From NCBI RefSeq assembly GCF_000346465.2, contig NC_034014.1, positions 6,578,507-6,642,506 of the forward strand: a DNA stretch of 64,000 nt, given 5' to 3'. Below are positions 27,561 through 39,522 of this stretch, piece by piece. The notes below the pieces were generated by a model. It ran no database searches and was not told the origin of the DNA. It worked only from the letters and a program-made list of their open reading frames with translations. Each line of letters starts with the position of its first letter. Position 1 is the first letter of the stretch. The position numbers were made by a program, and so were the translations under genes. This stretch comes from Prunus persica (taxonomy: Eukaryota > Streptophyta > Magnoliopsida > Rosales > Rosaceae).

Positions 27561-28879
27561 TTTATTGTCAGGTAGAAACTAAACATCTCTTTGTAGAGCT
27601 TTTTTTTCTTTGTACCGCATAAGAGGTTCTGAATCCGTTCTGAGGGTTGATTATGAAATCTTGAGAAATTTCCTTTATTTACTTATTAAAGAAAAAGAAT
27701 GGAGATATCTCCTTTGTTTAAAGAATGACTTGGAGAATGTGGATCTGGGGATCCTTGTGATCAATTTGTATGTAACAATTGAATGTCGTTACCTCTGCAG
27801 ATGTGACTTGCGCGTTGAACCAGCACTAGTGCACATTGTGACGGACTGCCGGTATATGCTTTTATGGACAGCTGCGCATCTTCAGTAGTTGGGTTCTAGC
27901 ATTACAATTTTGTACTTGGGATGACTACTCCAGTGAGGCGAATACTAACTACAACTGATATATGGGCAATAGCAGCTTGTATTCGTAAACGAATTTAAAT
28001 ACTCAAGTCATTTTCACAGGAGATTTTCTTTGGATGTTCATTAGGTTAATCCAAAGTATTGAGCAGTTTATGTTATTGTGGAATTAAGGTTATCACAATT
28101 AATTTATGTTTGGATTTACAAGATGTTTAAATATGCCAAACATATTTATATTGAAGGTTTATTTTCATTGGTATCTATAAAAATCTTTTAGTTGTCATTA
28201 TGAGGCCGAGACTGGAAAAGCATGTTAGGTTTCATCCAACTTGGTGCGAGAAGACGGCATCCTGTGTAAATGTTGCTCAAAACAATTATTTCGTGATGAC
28301 AGAATTTACTTCCAACTAAATTAATATTAATCCAAAACAATTTCATACATTTTGAGATCGTACAAAGAACGTGCATTTTAGATTCCCTATGTTGTAAGCA
28401 GTGTATTTGGAGGAAGCTAAAACTTTCCTAAAAGCCTTTTGCAACAGATCAAAACAGAAGCTTGAACAGAGGGTATGTCCGTTACTTCAAACAAAGAAAC
28501 CTGCTAGGCAATATAATACTCAATGTTTAGATGAGTAAACAATAGAGCATAACTAATCTCACAAGATCAAAAATCTGGAGAAAAATCCAAGTTAAAACAC
28601 AAAAACAGAAGTTGCAAACATTAATACGAAGTTGTCCAACTACACAACTCATCTCAATGTATAAAACGAAAACACGAGGAGCCTACAACACAGCTAGCAG
28701 AGCAACCGGAGGATGATCCAACTGCTCAGCTCCTCCACAACCCTTACAAGGGGTTGGTAGAGCACTACGATGTAAACATTCAAAACTGTCCACAAAACTT
28801 CCATAATAACACCAAACAAATTGAAAAGAAACAGCATTGGACAAAACTAGCCTAGCTCAGGGGCCCGGTAAAACACATC
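27561..28879. other. spacer between convergent PDIL5-1 and EF1A (copy 1)
   Basis: Contains the PDIL5-1 3' UTR (to roughly 28.0 kb) and the EF1A 3' UTR (roughly 28.5-28.88 kb, minus strand). No gene found. Confidence 0.6.
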
Positions 28880-30332
28880 TCACTTCTTCTTTGCTGCAGC
28901 CTTGGTGACCTTGGCACCGGTTGGATCCTTCTTCTCAACACTCTTGATGACACCAACAGCAACTGTCTGTCGCATGTCCCTCACGGCGAAACGACCAAGT
29001 GGTGGGTACTCAGAGAAAGTCTCAACAACCATGGGCTTGGTTGGAATCATCTTCACCATACCAGCATCTCCATTCTTCAAGAACTTGGGCTCCTTCTCAA
29101 TCTCCTTACCAGATCGCCTATCAATCTTTGTCAAGATCTCAGAAAACTTGACAGCAATGTGGGAGGTGTGGCAGTCGAGAACTGGAGCATATCCATTTCC
29201 AATCTGGCCAGGGTGGTTCATGATGATGACCTGAGAGGTAAAGTTGGCAGCCTCCTTTGCAGGATCATCTTTGGAGTTGGAAGCAACAAAACCACGCTTG
29301 AGATCCTTGACAGCAACATTCTTGACGTTGAATCCAACATTGTCACCTGGAAGAGCCTCCTGGAGAGCTTCATGGTGCATCTCAACAGACTTAACTTCAG
29401 TTGTCAGTCCAGTGGGACCAAAAGTAACAACCATACCAGGCTTCACAACACCAGTCTCAACACGTCCAACAGGTACAGTACCAATGCCACCAATCTTGTA
29501 CACATCCTGAAGTGGGAGTCGGAGGGGCTTGTCTGAGGGCCTCTTGGGCTCATTGATCAAGTCAAGGGCCTCAAGAAGGGTGGGACCCTTGTACCAGTCA
29601 AGGTTGGTGGACCTCTCAATCATGTTATCACCCTCGAATCCAGAAATGGGGACAAAGGCAATTTTATCTGGGTTGTACCCAACCTTCTTAAGATAGGATG
29701 AGACTTCCTTCACAATTTCATCGTACCTTGCCTTTGAGTACTTGGGAGTGGTGGCATCCATCTGTACATATCAGTTTAAATAATGAGTCATGTGTTAGCG
29801 CTGCTAATAAATAACAAAAACCATAATGTCTGACATACAATACCATTGACATATAAAATATAAGCTTTACCTTGTTACAGCAGCAAATCATCTGCTTGAC
29901 ACCAAGAGTAAACGCAAGCAAAGCATGCTCACGGGTCTGACCATCCTTGGAAATACCAGCTTCAAAACCACCAGTGGTGGAATCAATAATGAGGACAGCA
30001 CAATCAGCCTGGGAGGTTCCAGTAATCATGTTCTTGATGAAGTCACGATGTCCAGGTGCATCAATAACTGTGCAGTAGTACTTGGTGGTCTCAAACTTCC
30101 ACAAGGCAATATCAATAGTAATACCACGTTCCCGCTCAGCCTTGAGCTTGTCCAACACCCAGGCATACTTGAATGACCTCTTGTTCATCTCAGCAGCCTC
30201 CTTCTCAAACCTCTCAATAACACGCTTGTCAATACCACCAAGCTTGTAGATCAAGTGACCGGTGGTGGTTGATTTCCCGGAGTCGACATGGCCAATGACC
30301 ACAATGTTGATGTGAAACTTCTCTTTACCCAT
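28880..30332 (-). CDS. EF1A: elongation factor 1-alpha (eEF1A), copy 1
   Basis: GTPase that delivers aminoacyl-tRNA to the ribosome. Coding exons 30332-29871 and 29761-28880 (447 aa, full length). G-motifs: [10 protein letters not shown] (P-loop), DAPGHRDF (G3), and the NKxD motif split by the intron as CCNK|MDAT, the usual plant EF1A intron site. The C-terminus is TKAAAKKK. A non-coding first exon (about 31374-31475) is joined through a ~1-kb leader intron (acceptor after 30354) that carries three snoRNA-like sequences. It is ~96% identical in protein to copy 2 at 57577 (about 18 differences, for example NPDKIAF vs NPEKIPF). Confidence 0.98.
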
Positions 30333-30544
30333 GATGGAATTTCAGCAAGATATCTGAAATTGCAAACAAAAAGTGTCAAAACTCAACAGGCAATTAGCCT
30401 GAATAGAATACAAGATCATAGTAACATGGACTTTTGACCAAACATCAAACAGACTGAACATAAGCAACAACTAAGAATTCAAATACAAAGTACAGATGGT
30501 AAAGATTTGCGAAAAAAAAAAATTAGATATGTGCTACTACTGCA

Positions 30545-30624
30545 GAACTCAGTCCCTTAGATGTTCTTAAAGATTTGCGATCATACCCGCAAATCATTAC
30601 AGGTCTGTAGGATCATCACCGTTA
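30545..30624 (-). ncRNA. C/D-box snoRNA, copy a
   Basis: Transcript-sense sequence has box C GTGATGATC (30619-30611) and box D CTGA (30552-30549), with a short AAC/GTT terminal stem. The 13 nt before box D (GAACATCTAAGGG plus A) are complementary to plant 18S rRNA CCCTTAGATGTTC, predicting methylation of the first U after CCC by the D+5 rule. A second segment, ACAGACCTGT, matches the neighbouring 18S ACAGGTCTGT. An internal stem GATTTGCG/CGCAAATC is conserved. The rRNA sequence is from memory. Confidence 0.85.
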
Positions 30625-30759
30625 CTAGTAACTAAATAAACTACAAACTGGGTAACACCATAAAATAATTGTAACCAAAAAATATCTTCATTGTAAATTG
30701 TAATATCAAAGCATGCATAATGAAAAAAGTTTTCGCAAATTAGCAAGAGAAAAAAAATT

Positions 30760-30836
30760 AAACTCAGTCCCTTAGATGTTCTTAGATCTGCGCTCATGTC
30801 CGCATATCATTACAGGTCTGAAGGTTCATCACAGTT
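30760..30836 (-). ncRNA. C/D-box snoRNA, copy b (tandem paralogue)
   Basis: Same organisation as copy a, ~210 bp upstream in the transcript: box C GTGATGAA (30832-30825), CAGACCTGTAATGAT, internal stem GATATGCG/CGCAGATC, and the same guide ending in CTAAGGGACTGAG with box D at 30767-30764. Both antisense segments are kept while the internal stem drifts, which argues that the copy is functional. Confidence 0.82.
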
Positions 30837-30903
30837 ACCAATAAATTTATACCATTGGAAAATTTACAAAATAAAAACAAAGAACAAAATTTACACCATT
30901 TGA

Positions 30904-31049
30904 AAATTTAGTTGCTCCACTGTTTCCCAAAGAAACAAGACGTAAATTTTGAGGTAAAAAATTATGGAAAGCAACACCTATTAATTTTGCTTCAAGGGAA
31001 CGAGTCACATGGAACTGATAAAATCCACAAACCAGATAATGAAGCCTAG
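30904..31049 (-). ncRNA. H/ACA-type snoRNA candidate in EF1A copy 1 leader intron
   Basis: Hairpin 1 closes with GCTTCA (31045-31040) against TGAAGC, followed by a hinge AAATTA fitting ANANNA. Hairpin 2 is GGTGTTGC...GGAGCAAC (GCAAC at 30915-30911), then an ACA-box-like AAA three nt from the proposed end. The element is conserved at 57060 and 49302 while flanking intron sequence is not. The AAA tail is a weak ACA variant, so the class is likely but not certain. Confidence 0.65.
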
Positions 31050-31373
31050 TAACATATAACACAAACATTGGAAAGAAACACCATAAACAAATGTCAAGAA
31101 GCACCAATCAGATCAGATCTTCCTGTAGCAGATACAAGATTGTTTTCGACCAGCAAACAATAATACTCATCAACAGAACAGATTATCACAACAGAACACC
31201 TAAAACCCACATGCAATTTCTACAAGAACATCAGATCTAAAACCCATTTTTGAACAAAACCCAGTTCATCAATTAACTTAAATCAAACAAATAACAAAAC
31301 CAAACTCTAAAGCCACAAACATTCAAACGGGTACAAAGGCTTAAAGCAATAACGGGTGGATGGAGATTCAAAC

Positions 31374-31540
31374 CTCAAGAAACTCAAAGTGAAGAATATA
31401 TGGGGGATCTCTCTCGCCGCCGACTTGAGTCTGAAGAGTGAGATGAAGGAGAGGATGAGGAGAATGAGAGGCTTGGGGATTTAAAGAGGAGCAATTGCTA
31501 CATCTGTTTGGTTAGGGTTTCTTTATGCGCCGTTGGATCT
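31374..31540 (-). promoter_or_regulatory. EF1A copy 1 first exon and promoter with telo-box
   Basis: The minus strand carries AAACCCTAA (31520-31512), the telo-box found in plant EF1A and ribosomal promoters. Downstream are a TTTAAAT TATA-like site near 31480 and a non-coding first exon ending in a GT donor at 31373. Copy 2 has a telo-box in the same relative position. Confidence 0.7.
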
Positions 31541-32577
31541 TGGTAGATTTGATCCAACTGTTGTAATGCTCACTTGCCACTGCGGCGCTGCTGATGCCCT
31601 AATCCTTAGACATGGTGTCGCCACTTTTGCACAAGCATATTCTTTTTCTGATGAATGACCATCCTACCCTTTCATTTAATTCTCTTTATTTATTTATTTA
31701 TTTATTTTTGCTTTTTAATTGTGGCGGTAAAGAAGATCATGAAGAAGAGAATACTGCTGAGCTGATGCCTCATCTCACTCGGGTCGGGTGTCTATTGTGT
31801 TTGCACCTGGTGTTGCAACCGGGCGCAGCCCACATTGTAGCTCGTTTCGTTAATAGACATGAGGTAATTATGTTTGGAACTGAATGGTTTTTTAAAATTT
31901 TTGCCGCCGATGTAAATCTCACTATTCGCTATTAATAAAACTTTCAGCGATTTTGGAAAAAAAAATAAAAAAAATACTGCTGAGGAATTTTTAAATAAAA
32001 TATTTAATAGCCATTCAACTTTCAAAATGTATGTTGAGGGTGTTTGTTTCACATTGAAAAGTGGTTTTATAGTGGAATCTCAATTTCCTTCATGTATCAT
32101 AGAAATGCTTGGCGTGTTGGGTCCAACGGTCACACGTTCAGTATTTTGTCCCGCATTTTGCGCTATTCCTCCCATTACCGATTGATTTTGGAGTGAAACC
32201 TCAACTTCCTTCATTTTATAATGAATGAAATTTTATCTGTGGTAGCCAAAAATAAAATACTCTTAACTTATCATGTCCATGCCAATAAAAATAGGTCGGA
32301 TATTTGATCATTGTATTTTGCTCCAATTATCATTTTTGGAAAGCTTATAGGGCAAGAATCCAAAGCAGCACATGAAAAAACAAAAACAAAAAACAAAAAA
32401 AAATTGAAGCGGAATACTCATTATAAAAAACGGTGAATTTCACTTTTTTTTTTCTTTTTTTTCTTTTTTTTTTGTGAGAGTTCATATTATGGAATTCATT
32501 ATTATTTATGGATGATGGTTCCTTTGTTGTGAAAGTCGACGTAGGCCTATAAAGACTATAAAATTGGTATTTAGGTC
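31541..32577. other. intergenic spacer with no gene seen
   Basis: Left flank of the transposon nest. Contains TTTA repeats (31685-31710) and T-rich tracts (32440-32475). No credible exon; open frames here are short and lack family signatures. Confidence 0.5.
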
Positions 32578-32582
32578 CAGCA

Positions 32583-35169
32583 TGACAGGACCCGATCCAA
32601 ATTTCGCTTTGAAATCCGAGTCAGACCCTGTGCGTGTCCGACACCTGGCAAATGTCGGGCACAAAAGACCTATTTGCCCTTCCAAACAAAACACGATAAA
32701 ACAACAAGGTTGACTTCTACCGAAAAACCGGCAGAGTTTCCCTTGTAACTGGCTCAATACCAAAACATTCACACCTGCCAAACAAGTATACATATATACA
32801 ACCAACTGCCAGCATATGTATATATACATTCCAAGAGATCAAAACTCAGTCTAGGGCAAAACATCAGAGCGACTGCTAAGAATTTACAAAAGAGTGAATC
32901 TTTGTACAAAATACAAATCCTACATCAAAGAAAGGCGCGGAAGATGGGAAGTGGCCCGGTGCTGGATTCCTGTGCACGTCTACTGCCTGGGGGCGCAAAA
33001 CAACAAGAAGGGTGAGTGGACCCAAAACAAAGCGTAGAAAATAATATATGAACATACTAACCCCACTATAGAAACAGTTATACAAACTAACTTATTTTCT
33101 TTATTTCTGAAATCAATGAATGTATATAACTATACATTTGAAAACAGTTGAAAACTATCACCTAGGTGTACCCCTATTTCCGTCAAATCCTTATATCCGT
33201 CAATTCCTTGCATCACCATGGGTGACACATACTCGCAGGTCTCAGTGACACGAAGTCAGTCCGAGCCGCAACTCGCAAGATTCAGGGAACCGTAGTCCAC
33301 CTTTATCCGCATTACTCGCTCCACACGAGTTCGAGTACCAAGGAACTCGTGGGGCAACTGTCAAGCATGCTGACTAAATCAAAGGTAACAAATATAAACC
33401 GAAGGCAACATTTAATAACTGGGTACAAGGTGATTTAAGAAAATATAAAGTTTCTGAAGAAAAGTTGTTGAAGAATTAACTTTCTATAACCTTTAAAATT
33501 CTGCTGCCATTTATCTGATAATTAACGAGAATATCTGTTCCTATATTCTTAAAAGGAAACTTCACTCGGCAGCATGTAATATAAAATATTTAACAGCATA
33601 AAACAGCTTATAACTGAAACTGAACTGCTTAACTGAAACTGAACTGATTAAATTCATTTATAAAAACAAAGAGTCCACTCACTGATGGTCCGAGCTAATT
33701 GGACCCTTCGAAGGTCCTTCCTGCAGGTCGACTGGACCTCTGGTGCCTGATTATCCATGAATAATAAATCAATAAACTGCTGAATAAAAAGAATCAAATT
33801 AAACACCCTGCCCCGGCTCCTAGAAATACGTGCACCAATTTAAAGTGATCCCTATGCCCATAACAGCTTTCCTTCCACGTGGGATCGTTTAGCGGTATCT
33901 TGGGACTCAAAAAGCGCTAAAGTCCAAAAAGTCAATCCGGAACCCCACGGGTATAATATGATCCGGATGCCGCTAGAAGGTCCAATATATTTAGGACACA
34001 TGTCCCGAGGGTATTGGTGTCAATCGGACGGTCGGATTGATCACAATCCTGTAATCGCATAATTTCTAAACCCTAGCCCTAGGGTTCGCGTTTTCGGAGT
34101 ATCCGGGTCTCCGATTCACAATCCGTCGAATCCTACACGTTTCTAAAATTATCTAGAGTAACATATCTAAAATTGATTACGATCCAACGGCTCAACAGTA
34201 TTGAACCCGGTAATCGCACAATATGAAAAATCCGTTCAAGGCTCAAACGGTATCCAAATTGAGATCCGCGAATTCCTATGCGCTCGTGACGACCCGAGAG
34301 TCACAAAACTGTACAAAATTACTTCACCACCCTAGCCCACGAGCCCCAGCACGCGCGGGCAGATTTGGGTGTCTTAAGCGATTTCGGGTGGTCGAAAAAT
34401 CTCGGAACCAGGACTCCAAACTCCTATCCTAGGTAAAACACCCCATTTGGAGTCACTTTTGTTCTTGGACCTACCCCAAAAAGTGGCCGAAAATGGCCGA
34501 ACACGGAGGCCAAAAGTCGGCTGAATTTCAATTTGAAAACCGAGTGATCTACAGCAAAAATTGATCGAAACCCAGCCAACCAGCAGTTAGAACACGAAAA
34601 ATAGCTAGAAATCGATACCTCACACGACTGATTTGGTGGCCGGATGAGGGAGAAACTGAGGTTGGAAAATCTGCCAAAACTGCTGCGTTTTCCAGCAGTT
34701 TCCGGCGGCTCCAGACAGCAGCAGGGGCAGCGGACGGGCTGGGGTTGATGGCGGGAGCTGGCCGGTGCTGCTGGGTCCGGTCCGGAGGGTCGGGGTGGCG
34801 TGAGGTGGCGTTGGGGTGGCTTGGAAGGTGGCTGCCCGACTGGTTTTCTAGAACTATCTGGAGGGAGAGAGAGAGAGAGGGAAAGAGAAAGAGAAGCTGA
34901 GGTTTTTATAAAAATTCTGATTTTCTTATTTACTATTTTGCCTTTCGTGATATTTTAATCGTATTTTCTTCGTTACAACTCCGATTCGAGCTTACTTCGT
35001 GTCTATGAACTCGTATCGTCGTGCTCTACACAACGGTGTATGTGGAATTGTCAAATTCCTTTTCAGTCAAAAAGTCAACGTTGAGTTCATAAGTGAGTCA
35101 AAGGGCAAAATTGTCTTTCCGCATAATAAATTACTAATTACATGTGAATTTTAGGTTTGGGTCTTTACA
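32583..35169. mobile_element. solo LTR 1 (2587 bp, Ty3/gypsy-like length)
   Basis: Starts TGACAGGACCCGA and ends GGGTCTTTACA, flanked by perfect 5-bp duplications CAGCA (32578-32582 and 35170-35174). No internal coding region, primer site or second LTR is present, so this is a recombination product of a full LTR retrotransposon. It aligns end to end, with divergence, to solo LTR 2. The superfamily is inferred from length and 5-bp duplication only. Confidence 0.88.
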
Positions 35170-35751
35170 CAGCATTATGGCTTAGGTTAACTCATGATAA
35201 GAGGATAAAATGTTTTGGTCAATTTGTGAGCTCTCATGCAACATGCCTAGTGACATATAGTCCCTTCTGTCAAAAATGGGGCATGTTTTTATTTAGCCAT
35301 GCATCCTACCATAAGTAAGATGTGTCTTACCTTTATAGAAGATTTTTATAGTTTGATTTTTTCAATCGCGAAACCTAATAAAAAAAACTGAAAAATAAAG
35401 TACTAAGCCGAAAACTAGTTTGATCAAGAAGGAAAATACACCCACCACTTAACCCCATCAAGTCGTTTCAAATAACTCAAAACAAAGCTACAAAGATATA
35501 CTAATACTAATGTACTTATGTAAATCATAAAACTATAACTTGTGATCATATCTAAATTTTAACTAAAATGATTGTCTGACTCGTCACATTAAGAGCATCT
35601 CCAGCGCAGGGGCGCTGCTAGGGCAAAAGGCCCCCCTCGAGCCCAATGCACTATCCAGGGCAGCAAATGCAGCCGGGGAAAGGCCTGGGTCCCACCAGCC
35701 AGGGCAAGCCCAAAGGCAGATCTTGGCTGGGCTTCAACCTGAGGGCGCTGA

Positions 35752-38564
35752 TGACAGGACCCGACCCAATTTCTGCTTTGGAATCCGAGCCGAATCCTGT
35801 GCGTGTCCGACACCTGGCGAATGTCGGGCACGAATGACCTTTTACCCTTTCCTTTTTCCAATTTCTTTTAAAAATTTTCCTCAGACTTCTGCCGAAAATT
35901 CGGCAGAGTCTCCCCTGTATTTTGACCAAACCCAAAATCTTCCACATGTCAAACAGTCTCAAATAACATACCAACTGCCAGACTAATTCAACAAACAGAT
36001 CTCAACTTCAGTGTCTTATGTTCAACAAGATATCAGAGTCTTTCTATATAAATTTACATATTCAAGAAAAAGTTATAACGAGTTCCTACACTTTGGTGGT
36101 GGGTCGGGAGCTAGGATGATGGCCCGAGTGGTTTCCTTCGTTCTTCTACGGCCTGGGGGCGAAAAACAAGTTAAAATTGTGAGTGGACAAAAATAATGTT
36201 CGTAATAACATTTGAGAACATAATAACCCCCGTTTGAAAAACATAGGGATATAAAAACTATGATATGATCATAATCAACTCGAGATATTCAATTAAACAT
36301 AGATAAATGTAACTACATAAATGTTCACATACTAAACAAAGATATAACCGAGTAACACATGTTAAGTGTCAAAGATACTGATAGAAATAAGTGAAATAAC
36401 AACTGCACTAAAAAGTTTTAAAAGAATCCTTTTTAACTGCCACCTAATTGTATCCCTGTGATAGCCGTCAATTCCCTGGCAGGTCTCGGGCGTCACACAG
36501 GCTATCCGAGCCGCAAACTGGTGAAATCAGGGGACTATGATCAGCCTGATCCGCTGGCAGGTCCTCGATGACACCAAGTCAGCTCGAGTCACTCAGGCAG
36601 GATACAGGGGACCGTAGTCAGCCTGATCCGCAATCCTGGCAGGTCTCGGGGACACAAAGTCAGTCGAGCCGCAATCCTGGCAGGTCTCGGGACACCAAGT
36701 CTGCCGAGCCGCAAATCCTGGCACTCACGGTTCGAGCGTCCCCGAAACTCGTGAGGCAAGTCAAGTGCACTGACTAACTGAAATAGGACCGGATGTCCGT
36801 CGACATCGGTCCAACTCTGGGTAATCACCAAATAGAGAGCGGGTACATGGTGGTCTAAAATAACTATCTCTGATAAAATCTGATATCCTTTGAACTCTTG
36901 TAAGTCTGAGCTAAAATACTAATTTCTATATCAAGAATCTCAAATCTGTTTATTCGACTAATTTTTATAAAAATAAAAATATTTCACAATAACATTCACG
37001 TTATATCACTTATTCAAGATCAAATATAAAATATAATTATAAAATCTTTTAAGAAAGAAAAGTCCACTCACTGCTGGTCCGAGCTAGCTGGACCCTTCGA
37101 AGGTCCCTCCTGTGGGTTAGCTAGACTCCTGGTGCCTGATTATCCAAGAATAATAAATTAATAAACTGCTGGATAAAAAGAATTTAAATTAAATACCCTG
37201 CCCCCGGCTTCTAGAAATACGTGCATTTCATCCCAAGTTACTCCTATGCCCACATTATCCCTTTCAGACACTTGGACCAGTTTTGGAAGGTCCGACGCTC
37301 AGCTAAGCGATAAACTGTCAGATCGGCCGACCCGGGACCCGTGGGGTCCATGATCTCCGATGGCCAATTTGGGCTTCCCTGTAGGTTCCTCATAGAGAGG
37401 GAACCATGTTCCACGAATTTGGTCCGAAACGGACGGTCGGATTAGCCAAAATCGCATTATCGCATAAAATCCAAACCCTAGCCCCAGGGTTCGCAATTTC
37501 GGAGTATCCGGGACTCCGATTCGCAATCCGTCGAATCCTACGCGATCCTGAAATCACGTAGACCGACATATCCAAAATTTAGCGCGATCCAATGATTTTA
37601 TGACACTGCACCCAAGGATCGCGCGATATGGAAAATTCGTTCGGGGCTCAAACGGACTCCGAATCGAGATCCGCGAAATCCTACGCACTCGTGACGACAC
37701 GAGGACCTCAAAACTGCCCAGATTCATTCCACCACCCTCGCCCAGGCGCCGCCACACGCGCAGGCAGACCGGGTGTCCAAAGCGATTAGGGTTCGTCGAA
37801 AAATCTCGGAACCAAGACTCCAAACTCCTATCCTAGGTAAAACACCCCATTTGGAGTCACTTTTGTTTTTGGACCTACCCCCAAAAAGTGGCCGGAAATG
37901 GCCGATCACGACGGCCGAAGTTCGACCAATTTTCAAATCGAAAATCGAGCAACCTAGAGGTGAAATCGATCTAAACCCAGCCAGCCATCAGTTAGAGCAC
38001 GTAAAATAGGTGGAAAACCATACCTCACTCGAAAGATTTGGTGGAGAAACGAAGGAGAACGAATAAGTTGAAGTTTGGATGAAAACCGGCGGAAATTCTC
38101 AATTTCCGGCCAGTTCCCTGCGAGCTGAGGTCGGCGACAGGTAGGGGAAGGACGGCGGCGGCGAGGCGGGTCGACTGGTACCAACGGCGAAGGTCGCCGT
38201 GACCTGTGGCGGCGGCACGCTCGAGTTGCAGAGGGGAGGAGGCGACGGCCTCGCGTTCAGGAGAAGGAGAGAGAGAGGAGAGAGAAAGGGAGAGAGAGAG
38301 ATAAAAATCTGACTTTTCCAAATTACCGTTTTGCCCTTCGCGATATTTTGATCGTATTTTCTTCGTTAGAACTCCGATTCGGGTCTACTCCATGTCTACG
38401 GACTCGTTTCGCCGTGCTCTACGCAACGAAGAAAGCGAAATTTCCAAATTCTTTCTCGATCAAAAAGTCAAATTTTTCCCCATTAAAAAATGCGAGGGCA
38501 AAATGGTCTTTTGGTTAGAATAAAGAAATCTTAATTTTTAGATATTTTGGTTTGGGTTCTTACA
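35752..38564. mobile_element. solo LTR 2 (2813 bp) nested in MITE A
   Basis: Starts TGACAGGACCCGA, ends GGGTTCTTACA, flanked by perfect duplications GCTGA (35747-35751 and 38565-38569). Same family as solo LTR 1. Shares the GAC-TTCCACC...GAACCAGGACTCC-type block (34370-34490 vs 37790-37910) and a GA-rich tract near the right end. Confidence 0.9.
36476..36730. repeat. tandem ~40-60 bp repeats inside solo LTR 2
   Basis: The phrase CTGGCAGGTCTCGGG with a downstream CGAGCCGCAA recurs about four to five times with spacing variation. The equivalent place in solo LTR 1 (33230-33300) has fewer copies, which accounts for part of the length difference. Confidence 0.7.
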
Positions 38565-38851
38565 GCTGACGTCAGCGGTGACATCAGCAAGCAAAAAAAA
38601 AAAAGGAAAAAAAATTCAATTTAAAAAAATTTAAAAAAAAACAAAAAAATTATGGATGTTTTCCTTATAAATACATAACAATTTTATTCACTTTCCCTAT
38701 AAAATACATAACAAGTTTATATTTTATTGCATTTTCTTTTTTTTCTTTTTTTTCCTTGCCCTTGCCCTAGCCTTTTTGGGTGGAACCACATATGGCAAGG
38801 TTGCCACTATTCACGTGAATAGTGCAGCCCTTGCCTTAGGCTTAGCCCTTA

Positions 38852-39501
38852 GAGCAACTCCAGCAGCAAGCCCAGCCAGAGGCTGGGGCGAGAAAAAAAA
38901 AAAAACCCAGTTCCAGCGAGGAGCCCAAGCCTGGGTTAGGAGTGGGACCCACGAAGTCGGGCTGACCCTCAAGCCAGTTTAGCCCGAGCTCAAGTCCGAG
39001 GGCTTGGCTGATTTCATTGCTGACGCCAGGTTGGCATCAGCCCACTCATTTGATTTTTTTTTCTGTTGCCATGTGGCGTCGTCTGGGCTCTCCGATCGGA
39101 TTTTTTCCTCAAATCCAACGGTAGCCAAATTTTTTGCAATAAAATACTGAAAAAATTCAGAAATTTTTTAAAAAATACCCAAAAATTAATGAATTTTTTT
39201 CTATAAATACCAGCCAATTTTTTTTAAAATTTAGATGAAATTTGAAATTGAAAATTTTATCCGATTATGAGATATGAATAGTATTGACATGTAGAAACCC
39301 GAAAATCTTATCATAAAATATTATCCAAATTAATTATTGAGGTAAACAAATTTATGAAAAAAAATAAATAGTAATTGTCCTTTGCCATGGGAACAGGTGG
39401 AAACACAAAATACTATTTATAAGGGCAACCACTATTCACGTGAATAGTGACTGCCCTAGCTCCCCCTTGCCTTGACTAAGGACAAATGAGTGGAATTGCT
39501 C
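38852..39501. mobile_element. MITE B (650 bp), related to and nested in MITE A
   Basis: Inverted ends GAGCAACTCC (38852) and GGAATTGCTC (ends 39501), 9/10 matching, with TTA target duplications (38849-38851, 39502-39504). The insertion point is 15 bp inside the right end of MITE A. Both elements share a 20-bp perfect palindrome CACTATTCACGTGAATAGTG near the right end. Confidence 0.82.
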
Positions 39502-39522
39502 TTATGAGTGGAGATACTCTAA

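Larger units (their letters stand above)
30354..31373 (-). other. 5'-leader intron of EF1A copy 1
   Basis: Donor GAG|GTTTGAATC at 31373 and acceptor TTTCAG at 30354 (minus strand). Long leader introns are characteristic of plant EF1A and often enhance expression. This one contains, in transcript order, an H/ACA-like element and two C/D-box snoRNA copies, annotated separately. Confidence 0.85.
35593..39519. mobile_element. MITE A (PIF/Harbinger-like), split by solo LTR 2 and MITE B
   Basis: Terminal inverted repeats GAGCATCTCC (35593) and GGAGATACTC (ends 39519), 9/10 matching, flanked by TAA target duplications (35590-35592, 39520-39522). Without the two insertions the element would be ~456 bp. 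TWA target duplication is characteristic of PIF/Harbinger and Tourist-like MITEs. Confidence 0.8.

Noticed and set aside
29925..30176. Open frames on the strand opposite both EF1A coding regions
   Set aside because: They mirror the constrained EF1A codons and recur in both genes for that reason alone.
31612..31935. Open frame of 107 codons in the spacer after EF1A copy 1
   Set aside because: Low-complexity TTTA region, no domain, no conserved motif, not joined to any neighbour exon.
34223..37836. Several 60-100 codon frames repeated in both solo LTRs
   Set aside because: They are shared only because the LTRs are homologous; equivalent frames are broken differently in the two copies, so no LTR-encoded protein is supported.
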